A DNA stretch of 64,000 nucleotides from contig CP141134.1 in the NCBI GenBank assembly GCA_035236585.1, positions 23,056,414 to 23,120,413 on the forward strand, given 5' to 3'. The notes below the pieces were generated by a model that was not told the origin of the DNA, made no database searches, and worked only from the letters and a program-made list of their open reading frames with translations. Below, one piece after another: positions 10,480 through 20,063 of the stretch (its first letter is position 1; each line of letters begins with the position of its first letter). A program made the translations under genes and the position numbers. The stretch is from Warburgia ugandensis. Lineage: Eukaryota; Streptophyta; Magnoliopsida; Canellales; Canellaceae.

Positions 10480-12553
10480 GTATGGATCATCCCAGAAATA
10501 ATGCTTAACATTGGAAAAGAATTTTTGCTTTTCTTATTTAGTCCAATGTTCAAGAATCTTCCCTGTGGCTAAATAATTTGCAATATCAGCAAACCAGGGA
10601 GGATGAGAAACATGAAAAAGTTGCTCATTAAGGAAAGTGTCTTTAATTGGTAACTCATCTAAAGGCTCTATTAGGACTAGGTGAGATAAATGGTCAGCTA
10701 CCACATTCTCTACTCCTTTTTTATCTTTTATTTCAATGTCAAACTCTTGGAGTAGGAGAATCCATCTAATTAGTCTAAGCTTAGCATCTAATTAGTCTAA
10801 GCTTATCCAATGCGAAGACAACTGCTAAGAGTTCTTTCTTCGTAGTAGAATAGTTCATTTGGGTGCTATTTAAGGTCCTACTGGCATAGTAGATTATGTA
10901 TGGCTTCTTCTCTTTTCTTTGTCCTAATACAACTCCTATAGCATAGCCATTAGCATCACGAATGATTTCAAAGGGTAGACTCCAATCAGGTGGCTGCATG
11001 ATCGGTGCAGTGGTCAACTTGTCTTTCAACTTTATAAAAGCTTCTTGACAATCCTCAGTCCACTCAAAAGGAGTATCCTTTGTGAGGAGGTAACATAGTG
11101 GTCTAGATATTGCACTAAAATCTTTAATGAACCTCCTATAGAATCCTGGATGACCTAGGAAAGAGCGAATGTCTCTAATAGATTTTGGAATAGGTAGATT
11201 GGAAATTAGATCAACTTTAGCTCTATCTACCTCTATGCCTTTAGATGACACGATATGACCTAAGATAATTCCCTTAGGAACCATGAAATGACATTTTTCC
11301 CAATTAAGCACTAGGTTCTTTTCTTTACAACGAGTTAAGACTTTTCTTAGATTTTCAAGACATGTTTCAAATGAATTACCAAAAACAGAAAAGTCGTCCA
11401 TGAAAACTTCTAAAATTCTCTCTACCATATTACTGAAAATGCTTAACATGCAACATTGAAATGTGGTAGGAGCATTACATAATCCAAATGGCATTCTTTT
11501 ATAAGCAAAAGTGCCAAAAGGACATGTAAATGTGGTCTTTTCCTAATCCTCCGGTGCAATTTCCATTTGGTTATATCCTGAATAACCATCTAAGAAATAA
11601 TAGTATCGATGCCTTGCAACCCTTTCTAACATTTGATTAACGAAGGGCAAAGGAAAATGGTCCTTCCTAGTAACAACTTTCAACTTTCGATAGTCGATAC
11701 ACATACGCCAACCAGTGGTAACCCTAGTAGGGATTAATTCATTGTTGGCATTAGTTATTACTGTCACTCCAGGCTTCTTTAAAACCACTTGAGTAGGACT
11801 TACCCATTTGCTATCACTTATGGGATAAATGATTCCCACATCAAGCAACTTTAAGACTTCCGCTCTAACCACATCTTTCATATTAGGATTTAGCCTTCTT
11901 TGCATTTGATGACATGGTTTAGCTTCATCCTCTAGATATATCCTATGGGTGCAGATTAAAGGGTTAATACTCTTTATATCAGTTATGGTCCATCCTATAG
12001 CACCTTTGTGTTCTTTTAAAGTGTCTATTAACTTTTTCTCCAGAGATGTTTCTAATTGGGAGGAAATTATTACATGAAAAGTCTCTTTACCTCCTACAAA
12101 GGCATATTTTAAATCTAATGGTAGAGATTTTAATTCAAGTTTAGGAGGTTCTATGAATGATGGAAGGGGAGTGGACTCCCTCAATGGAAGGTCCTCGAAA
12201 TGAGGTTTCCATTTTTCTGTTTCCATGATAGGAACAGAATCAAGGAGGGCATTAACTTCCTCTATTAATGCATCCTCATTAAACTCATTAAAATGGGCCA
12301 AACAAGCCTCAAGTGGGTTCGACAAGGAAGATGACTGAAACTGATCTTGCACAACTGAATTGATCATGTTAACACAGTGCAAGTCATTTGAGGGTTCTCC
12401 AAGTTGCTTACATATATCAAAGATGTTCAATTCTAGTGTCAGGTTACCAAATGAAAGCTTCATGACACCATTTCTGCAGTTTATCAAGGCATTGGATGTA
12501 GCCAAGAATAGACGTCCAAGGATGACAGGAATTTCTCCCTGCTCATTCAGCAC
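10480..12553 (-). pseudogene. Athila-like reverse transcriptase and RNase H
   Basis: RT fingers are at 12553-11543 (SKWVSPTQVVLKKPGV, FLDGYSGYNQ). One stop near 11543, apparently a Gln codon turned into TAA, separates these from the palm (11494 downward), with MPFGLCNAPTTFQ and the catalytic FMDD block at about 11400. RNase H starts well (DANGYAIGVVLGQRK) and runs to FALDKL. There it is joined directly to the distal RLIRW block, losing about 30 residues that normally include a TDH active-site Asp. A 20-base direct duplication (10764-10783 and 10786-10805) sits at the deletion and adds a frame change. The element could not reverse transcribe for itself. Confidence 0.9.
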
Positions 12554-13341
12554 GGTTGTGTGTCCAAAACTAGGAAATAAATTGGTAAAAAGAATTGCTC
12601 TATTTGGACTAACACATCCTCTACTAGGCCCCTAGGTATTACCATTGATCTCTCATCTAGTTGGAGTGTAGTGGATGTTGGCTTGAGGTCTCCTAGTCCT
12701 AGCCGAACATAGACTGTATATGTTAACAAATTAACACTAGATCCAAGATCTAATAAGGCTTGGTTAATCTGATGGTTGCCAATGATGCAAGTGAGAGTGG
12801 GGCAACCTGGATCCTTGCATTTCTGGGGTATATGATGCTGAAGAATTGAACTTACTTGTTCGGTCACAAATGCCTTCTTTTGCACAGTCATTGTCCTGTT
12901 GAATATGCATAAATCCTTTAAGAATTTGGCATATGATGGGATTTGTTTTATTGCATCTAAGATCGGTATGTTGAGCTTAACTTGCTTGAATATCTCCATA
13001 ATCTCATCATTAATGGTACTTTTTGTGACTTGACGCAACCTTTGAGGGAATGGAGCAGGGAATGGACATGGCTCAACAGGTGGAGTGGGATCCATTTCTT
13101 TATATTTTTCTTTAGGTTTTTCTACCTTTTCAATCTTTTGAAGCTCATCTTTCTCAATTATTTTACCACTCTTAAGAACAGTAACAGCTTTAGTCTGTTC
13201 CATGGTAGAGCTAGATGTTTCATCAAATGCATTAATGCTAACCGCATGCACTCCCTTAGTATTTGCTTGTGGTTGAGCTGGGAACTTTCCTTTTTCCATA
13301 TTTTGCATCATTTGACTCATCATATTTTTTAGTTCATTCAC
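12547..13341 (-). pseudogene. Athila-like gag C-terminus and aspartic protease
   Basis: Open minus-strand frame of 264 codons. The first half is a charged linker rich in Lys, Glu and Pro, as in the gag-pro junction of Athila/Tat elements. The second half is a retropepsin-like domain with the active-site block ALLDLGSSVNLL, where the Asp of DLGS aligns with the catalytic Asp. Upstream CPTLTCIIG and downstream IPRGLVEDVLVQ match the flanking strands of the family. It overlaps the following RT frame by a few bases, so a single frameshift separates them. This is the best preserved frame of the element, but it is detached from an intact gag. Confidence 0.88.
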
Positions 13342-13344
13342 AGA

Positions 13345-14730
13345 CTTTTCTAATTGAGAAATTTTCTTCTCCTAGTTCTGAGTAACTTGATTATCCTCTA
13401 CATGCCTTTTGGGCGGGGGCAAGTAAAGTCCAGGAGAATGAGGTTGATGAGTTTGGTATGGGGGTGAAGCAAGTAGTCCTTGGTTTGGTTGTTGGTGACT
13501 CTGGTATGGGCCTAGTTGTGAGACATTTACATTAGGTCCATTTCTCCAACTAAAATTTGGATGCCCTCCAGTTGGGATTATATGTCTCTGAATATGGGGA
13601 GAAAGGTCTTTTATAATTATTGAGAGCATTAGTTTGATCATGAAGTACATCTTGAAAAGCAGGGATTGTAGGACATTCCTGAGTAAGATGTGACGTACTT
13701 TCACAACTGCTGCACACTTGTTCATCATTAATTGAGGTTTTCTTCCCAATTTCCATAGCTTTTACTTTTCTAGCTAGGGTTGCTACTTTGGCACTGATTT
13801 CATCTTTTTGAGACATTGCATATATGCCTCCCCTAGTAGATGTGGTAGTGGACTTGGGTCTATCTTGATGTTCTGCTCTTTCTGAGTCAGCCCAGGTCTG
13901 TGCACTTTTAGCTAGCCATTCCAAATACTCTTCTGCCTCATCTGGTTGTTTATTCAAAAAGTTACCACTGCACATTATCTCTACAAACTGGAGCATGTCA
14001 GAATTAAGTCCTTCATAAAAGAAGTTGATAATACGCCATGGTTCATAGCCATGATGTGGGCAAGTAAGCAATAGATCTTTGAACCTTTCCCATCATTAGT
14101 AGAATGATTCTTTATCTTTTTAGTTAAAGTTCATTATCTTACAACGGAGTGTATTTATTTTATGCGTAGGAAAAACTTTTTCAAGAATTCCCTAGTCATT
14201 TCATTCCAAGTTCGTATGGAACCTGGTGGCAGTGTATTAAACCACATTTTTTCTTTTTCCTTTAAAGAGAAAGGAAATAGCTTAAGCCTGACAGTATCTA
14301 GACCTATATTTTGGGTTCTTTGGGTACTACATACCTCATCAAATTCTTTAAGATGCAAATAAGGACTCTCACTATCTAGCCCATGAAATTTAGGAAGTAA
14401 TTGGATCACTCCCGTTTTTAATTTTAACGTAGCAGCATATTGAGGAAGAATGACACAAGAGGGTGTACTGGTGCATGTAGGTTGAAGGTAGTATCTTAAG
14501 GTCCTTCCATGAAGATTCTGATAAACATCATTGTCTCCATGGTCACTCTGTTGGTCCCATTCCCTATTTCCATTCCTTCTCCAATTTCTTTATTGATGAT
14601 TATTCCTCCTTGGTGGAGGTTGATATTCATCATCAATTAGAGGTGGTGGGTCCTCATTCATGATGAGTGGACCTTGATCACCTCTAACACTACCATAGGG
14701 TGAGTTACCCTTTGATCGTTGATCAGTCAT
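13345..14730 (-). pseudogene. Athila-like gag, frameshifted
   Basis: Begins at a plausible ATG (14728-14730, minus strand) after a long leader. A retrotrans_gag domain at 14409-14155 contains FHGLDSESPYLHLKEF and WFNTLPPGSIRTW, the hallmark blocks of plant Athila gag. It is broken by stops near 14590 and 14150. A second frame (14071-13550) carries the capsid C-terminus (FYEGLNSDMLQFVE) and an intact CCHC zinc knuckle (CSSCESTSHLTQEC). A further shift leads into a Gln/Pro-rich linker (13749-13372). Gag would package element RNA; here three or more breaks prevent a full protein. Confidence 0.88.
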
Positions 14731-15912
14731 TGTTGGTCTGTCTTTTTAGTCATATGAGACTAACCTTACACGAGGGCATACAATGAAAGATCTTTTTTTA
14801 TTTTTTATTTTTTTTAAAGACTATCCTAAATGATGCAACCTAAATGCCTAGAATGATGCCCTAAGGCTAGCAAGCATAGATATTTTGATTTTCTTGATTT
14901 TTTGTGGGGACAATGCTCTTAATTAGCCTAATCTAACGCTCCTATTCTCTTTAGGAGTAGACTACTACTTACTAGTTAGGTTCTAACCAAAGTGGTTAAT
15001 ACAACCCTTGTGTAAAGAGGCGTTTAGACCTCAATAAACATCGACAGGAGGTGGGAGAAGAGCGAGGCTCTATTAGACAACCCCAAATAACCACAGTGAT
15101 CAAAAGCCACTAGAGTGACAGCAAATCGTGTCCTATTAAGAGGGTCCTACGAGCATGTGATGACCTTATAAGTCTCTTCTAATTGATTTTAATTCAATGT
15201 GAATGGTGGGGTTGTGTGCTTGAGGTGATTATCCTAGGTAGGCCAAGGAGTGGTGATGAAATTCACCATTGATCTTGTGGGGGTAGGGTGCCCTTACTAA
15301 TTAATTTTCACACACCATGGCAATTTGATCAACACATAATTCACCTTAAAGTGTTAAACGTGTCCTAAAATGCAATTGAAAGTAGTAAACTAATGCAAGA
15401 TCCTAAAATGCAACAATTATAACAGATGTTTTCTATATGCAATTAACTACCAACCAATGCAAAATTACTATAAATGCAAACCATAATTTAGAAATTAAAT
15501 AAGAGAGAAGACTTACAGTGAGGCTTCTGATAAAGATCAAGTGTGGACCACCTTATCCCACACTTGCCCTGTATTATTACAACCCTTTAAAAATTGAAAT
15601 AAAAAATGCAAATTACAAAGGGGCCTCAATACAAGATTCACTCAAAAATAAAAATTTCCTAATCTATGAAAGCAAGGAAAATCTATCTAAGTGATGATGC
15701 TCCACTCTAATTTCTTGAAAAAGAAAAATAATAATTAGTACCAAATTCAGGAAATAAAGTGGTTATGCACTAAAAAACATTAAAGATGCACTTAAAAATG
15801 TCTAAAATGTTAAAAAATAAAATGCAATTTCTAATTATTATTATTTTTTGGATTTTTTTATTAAATTTTATAAAAACGCTATTGCAAGTCCCTAGCAATG
15901 GTGCCAAAAACT
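14731..15912 (-). other. Athila-like element 1 leader and primer-binding site
   Basis: About 1.2 kb non-coding leader between 5' LTR and gag. The primer-binding site lies at 15889-15906, six bases from the LTR. On the minus strand it reads TGGCACCATTGCTAGGGA, which resembles the tRNA-Asp-type site of Athila/Tat elements with several C-to-T or G-to-A changes at CpG or CNG positions. No other feature is seen in the leader. Confidence 0.75.
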
Positions 15913-17088
15913 TGTTGATTGTTTAACCACAAGTGCACGGGCTATTATAGTATAGCTTATGCAAGTATGAGTCGATCCCATGGAGACTTGATTTAAAATG
16001 ATGGAGTTTTCAATAAAATTCAATTAATAAAAGAATAAAAATAAGAAATATACCAGAAATAAACTAACAATAAACTAATCTATAGATTTATTCAACTGTT
16101 GCAATTTACACAATTGTTTATTCAAAATAAAATAGAAAATGCAACTAAATAAGTTATCTTGGATAAGCCTGTCCCTGGATAGTCAGAATGTGGATAATGT
16201 AAAACCAGGATATTCAGGGACACATATGGTATTAAACAGAAAGGATAGAGGTGGAATTACTGAGATATGCTAGGGGCAGACTTGTAAATTTCTTGGATTT
16301 CTGGTTTTAACAAAAAACCAAGTGAAAACGATGAAAACTAGAGAAGGGGGAAGAAGGAAGGAGGAAAGGAGAAGAGGAAGGAGAAGAGAGGAGGGGAAGA
16401 GAAGAGAAGAAAGTAAGGGGGAGAAGATGGGAGAAAACCCTGATTTGGGTTTTCTTCCTATGGGCCTACCGGCAACAAGAAAGACATTGGAGGAGAAGAT
16501 GGGGGAAGAAAGAAGAAGGGAGAAGAGGGAGAAAAGAAGGAGGGAGGAAGGAGAAGAAATGCCGAGAATGGAAACTCGACTTGGGTTTCTCGCTCTGGAT
16601 TGTGCGGCAACGCAAAGACGCCGCTTTTTCGGCATCTGAACTAGAAGATGAGTCGGGTAGGGATGCCTGGGCCAGTGAAGCTTGTGCACGTTGAGAAGAA
16701 AGAGCCCGTTTATCCAGCAGTGACAGAGAAGCGAAAGAGAGAGGGAGATGAGATCGGTGTTGGATTTGGTGAAGGCTTGGGAAGGTGATCAAAAGATAGA
16801 GAGATGCTGATGCCAAGCCTTCTAAGTGTGTCATGCACCTATGGCTAGCCAAGAGAAGAGGGATGAGACATGAAAGAAGAGAAGCGAATGTAGAGGAGTA
16901 GAATCTCCCAGCCTAACAAGAGGGAAACGAGAGAGGAAAGAGTGGAGGGAAGAAGGGGAAAATCCAGCCCACCCTAGTCCAGTCCTGCCCAGGAAGTCCA
17001 GAATGAATAGCCCCTAAGAGGGAAAAACTGTGTATAAAAGGACAAGAGAGGGAGAGTGTCGTGAAAGAGGAGAGATGTGTGAGATAAG

Positions 17089-17137
<49 letters not shown>

Positions 17138-17520
17138 GGGTGGGGTGGGGTGGGGTCCACTAGAAGTCTAATCTTGCTAGAACTCTGTCTTTAACTTTGT
17201 TCTATCCTACAAGTCTTCAAAGTCTTCTTTTTCCATGCAGCTTCATTATCCTCATCTGATCTTCGTGATTTGATCTGGATCGTCCATGCCTGAGTCGATT
17301 GATCTGCAATGCACAGGACCCAATTAGAATCATCTGAACCATTCTTTATTCCCCTGATTAGCTTTGATGATCATCTAACTGCTAATTTTGCAATTCAACG
17401 ATTGGATGACCAATTAAAGCTAAAATAAAATATTTTATGCAAAATCTTAAAATTAATGACCTAGATACTCTAATTAAATACTAAATTAGGGGTATTTTGA
17501 CAAAAATTGAACACTTAACA
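15913..17520 (-). repeat. Athila-like element 1, 5' LTR
   Basis: 1608-base partner of 6034-7658, same termini. It has a (GA)n tract at 17091-17135 next to a short insertion absent from the other LTR. The primer-binding site to its left makes it the 5' LTR of a minus-strand element. Confidence 0.92.
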
Positions 17521-17525
17521 AATGT
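17521..17525. repeat. Target-site duplication AATGT, right copy, of Athila-like element 1
   Basis: Identical to 6029-6033. The sequence that follows (17526 to about 17550, cttgaagttaaactg) resembles the next conserved RNase H block of the interrupted copia core, confirming where the element landed. Confidence 0.93.
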
Positions 17526-18635
17526 CTTGAAGTTAAACTGTAATTATTAACTAATTTATACAGACAAGTATTTTAAATAATCAACGAACAATTTAAATAA
17601 ATTTGGCCAAGTAATCAAGACAATTTCATAAAAGCATGATATAAACTAAAACTAATTAATTTATAGTGCTAATATGTTTTAATTTAATCAATCATAAATA
17701 AACTTTAATTATGAATTCATTTGGAAGATTTTTCCAAACCAACACCCAATTTTATTTTCTCATGGACAATTTAAATCAATTGGGTCCACACTCATTTTTA
17801 GTTTAGGCATGTATGCCTTGATTATGCTAGGCTTTATACCATGTACAAGTTAATATCATCTTCACAATAGTCTAACAAACCCTCCATCAATAGTTAGGAT
17901 CATGCTTAAGTCACTTGTTGACTATGTATATTTGGTTCTCACACTAGATGGTTTGCGTATAAGATAACCAGAACAACCAAGTCAGAATTGCAACCCAATA
18001 GTTATTGGATCAATGACCGGATCTAGTAATAACCACTGAGTGTCTTTCAAGACCATCAATGGCCAAATCTCTCAAGTATCACTAAAAGAGAAAAGTTCCT
18101 TATCTAGAGATTCAGATCAGGAAGAAACTGGGTCCTCAATTCTGAGATAAATCAATCATAGAAATAGAAATTGAATGTTCCAAACCAAAGGGTCTTCTTA
18201 AAGACAATCCTTCACGCAATAACAAGTCGCCAGCAACATTTTCATTCCAGTCTTCATAAACGAAGTCTCTACGGACTTCCGACTGTTTTCAGTCACATCT
18301 CCCCATAAATGACAATTGTGTTACCGGCGCTTTCTTATCGGTTTCTTTTCCCGCGGTGCAAGTTTTATTCCAGGATTATATTGCGTGAGTAGCAAGGGGC
18401 CAAAAGCCACTTTCGGTTAAGGTGAGATTTCACTAAGCATTTGATCATATTTTACAAATTGGATATGGTGATATCATCGCTTATACTAATTAATTCAAAA
18501 GCACTCATGAAATCATCCTAGACGTTCCATTTGATCTAGCAGCCAGCGAGAAGATGAGTCACTTGTTCTCCCCATTCTCCGTTCTAGTTTCCAAATTACT
18601 CCGAAGAGGATGGGATGAACAGCTGTGGCTGACAA
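17526..18635. other. Copia-shell internal DNA, mostly unrecognised
   Basis: The first 25 bases look like the continuation of the copia RNase H coding region. The rest shows no coding sequence I can identify on either strand. In an inversion model the gag N-terminus should lie here on the minus strand, but I do not see it. Confidence 0.4.
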
Positions 18636-18761
18636 GTTGACGATGAAGTTGAAGAATTCATTAGAATCTTTTATGAGCAATGGAGGGCACAAAGCCTAAT
18701 GCAATTACTAGAGTATCAAGAGACGCAGTATCAGGAAATGCATGCCAGGGGAACTTGTTAG
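18636..18761 (+). pseudogene. DUF761-like C-terminal coding fragment inside the copia shell
   Basis: A plus-strand frame of 41 codons ending in TAG at 18759-18761 contains VDDEVEEFIRIFYEQWR, the hallmark of the plant DUF761 C-terminal motif, then a Gln/Glu/Tyr-rich tail. A stop (18630-18632) lies immediately upstream in frame, so the rest of the gene is missing or shifted. DUF761 proteins are small plant proteins of unclear function, and the motif normally sits at their C-terminus, as here. The fragment lies between the shell's 5' LTR and its core, antisense to the shell, which suggests a captured host gene piece. Family assignment is from memory of the motif only. Confidence 0.5.
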
Positions 18762-19155
18762 ATCATCACCAATTTTGCCATCATAAATGCCTACATGCAT
18801 ACTGAAATGAATGCACATATACATTGGATTTGAAAACTTCCAACAATTTTACATGGGGAGATCGTATTGGTCTGGAAGTATTTCAAAATGCATAAAAAAA
18901 AAAAAACCCGCTTCTGGGTAGAGATTAATGGGCCTCCATGTGATATCTCTCCACTCAATCTAGATTATCTATATAGATGAAATTGACTGGAATTCTGTCA
19001 TTGATCCCCAATTACTGTTAGAGTTGGATCAATAACCTCCTGTTTTAAATGATGATGAGAAGGATGGGCTGCATTAAAGTTATCGATGTTTGATCTCTCT
19101 TGTGCAGAATTCTTTAACCAATTTTGGTTTTCATCATATAATCAGAAATCATCTT
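18762..19155. other. Copia-shell internal DNA, unrecognised
   Basis: No frame or known motif is seen between the DUF761-like fragment and the primer-binding site. It should include the shell's 5' leader on the minus strand. Confidence 0.4.
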
Positions 19156-19167
19156 GCTCTCATACCA
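19156..19167 (-). other. Primer-binding site of copia shell
   Basis: Minus strand reads TGGTATGAGAGC, one mismatch from the initiator-tRNA-Met complementary site used by plant copia elements, two bases from the LTR end. Confidence 0.85.
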
Positions 19168-19169
19168 CA

Positions 19170-19476
19170 TGTAAACCTAACTATACATGTTTACAGTAAA
19201 TTAGAATCAACGGAAGCATGGAATAGAAACTTACCTCTAGCCGTTGTAGTAGATTTGAAGCAGATCTTCTGATTCAGCAGCAGTGAATAATGATGGAGAA
19301 CGGGGATGTCATCTGCTTGAATCAGGGACCCCTTAAGAGATGGTGGTTAATGACAATTATTCTTCCATCAAGGATAATTGCCATGGGCAGTTATGACATA
19401 TGTTAAATGTGTAAACAATAGTACGTTAGATTTTTGAATCCCAAATGTTAAGGACCAAAAGAAAAAATTTCTAACA
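19170..19476 (-). repeat. Copia shell 5' LTR
   Basis: 307-base partner of 2320-2627 with the same TG/CA termini. The adjacent primer-binding site makes it the 5' LTR. Confidence 0.9.
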
Positions 19477-19743
19477 AAAAGATTAGAGAAAGAGGAGATG
19501 AAACCCTTCTCGACTTGTGAAGAAACTCAACAGTTGATTGACCTCTGACTGGGATACAAACATTTTAGAGTATGCTATGAATGCAACAATCTCGATCCTT
19601 TGATGATCAACATGGATGATGTAGAAGGAATGACAGTTGAAGCCAGGAATAGCAATATCAAGTTGCGCACACTTGTTAAGTCAGAACTATCGTTCTACCC
19701 TTCTCTCCAGCACGATCTTGTCCTCCATATGACATCGAACCAA
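19477..19743 (+). pseudogene. Gene-like segment, right half of an interrupted coding region
   Basis: From 19482 a plus-strand frame continues the one open at 2319 and runs, with one TGA (about 19546), until a stop at about 19786 inside the next LTR. The translation looks protein-like (for example LGYKHFRVCYECNN and EARNSNIKLRTLVKSELS), but I do not recognise it. The opposite strand also has a long open stretch, so strand is not certain. If real, this is the second half of an exon split by the copia shell. Otherwise it is internal DNA of the copia element whose LTR lies at 19761-20063. Confidence 0.35.
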
Positions 19744-20063
19744 GCTCTCATACCACTTATTGTAGTCTGACCTGCCTTGGTTTGGAGATCTGATGGTTAG
19801 GATCATAGATCCAAATAGAACAATCACACACAAAGAGTGAAACAAGATATACATGGCTCGACTATAATGCCTACATCCATGGGAGAAGACGAATATCCTA
19901 TCTAATTAAATTACACAGTGAGGAGGAGTCTTAAAGCCTCTCTCAACTCTCCTCTTCTTCTCTACCTCTCAATCTCACACTCACTCATACACCTACACTG
20001 TGTGTGTGAGTTTCTTTCTTACATGGTTGTGGATCACATGTGGGTCCACTACAACATCTAACA
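19744..20063 (-). mobile_element. Second copia 5' LTR with primer-binding site, truncated element
   Basis: Bases 19761-20063 start TGTAGTCT and end TCTAACA, with a plant-copia-like LTR texture. On the minus strand they are followed by TGGTATGAGAGC (19744-19755), the initiator-Met primer-binding site. No partner LTR, gag or pol of this family is in the window, so only the 5' end remains or the rest lies elsewhere. Confidence 0.65.

Larger units (their letters stand above)
6034..17520 (-). mobile_element. Athila-like Ty3-gypsy retrotransposon 1
   Basis: Complete but defective element of 11,487 bases on the minus strand, inserted in the copia core and flanked by perfect AATGT duplications. Order on the minus strand: 5' LTR (15913-17520), primer-binding site resembling the tRNA-Asp type used by Athila/Tat elements, leader, gag with zinc knuckle, protease, RT, RNase H, integrase, a long 3' non-coding region and 3' LTR (6034-7658). 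Gag and the pol domains are recognisable but split by stops and frameshifts, and RNase H has an internal deletion. I place it in the Athila group from the gag and pol block types and the primer-binding site; a tree would be needed for certainty. Confidence 0.9.
2320..19476 (-). mobile_element. Ty1-copia LTR retrotransposon shell with nested insertions
   Basis: Two matching LTRs of about 307 bases (2320-2627 and 19170-19476) begin TG and end CA. They face each other as 3' and 5' LTR of a minus-strand element. A primer-binding site lies beside the right LTR (19156-19167) and a polypurine tract beside the left (2628-2640). The C-terminal RNase H coding sequence lies at 3006-3236, minus strand. 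Flanks read gaaag (2315-2319) and aaaag (19477-19481), a target duplication with one mismatch. The span is 17.2 kb because an 11.5 kb Athila-like element sits inside, together with a copia core in opposite orientation. By eye the LTRs differ at about 28 positions, mostly transitions, so insertion is not recent. Confidence 0.8.
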
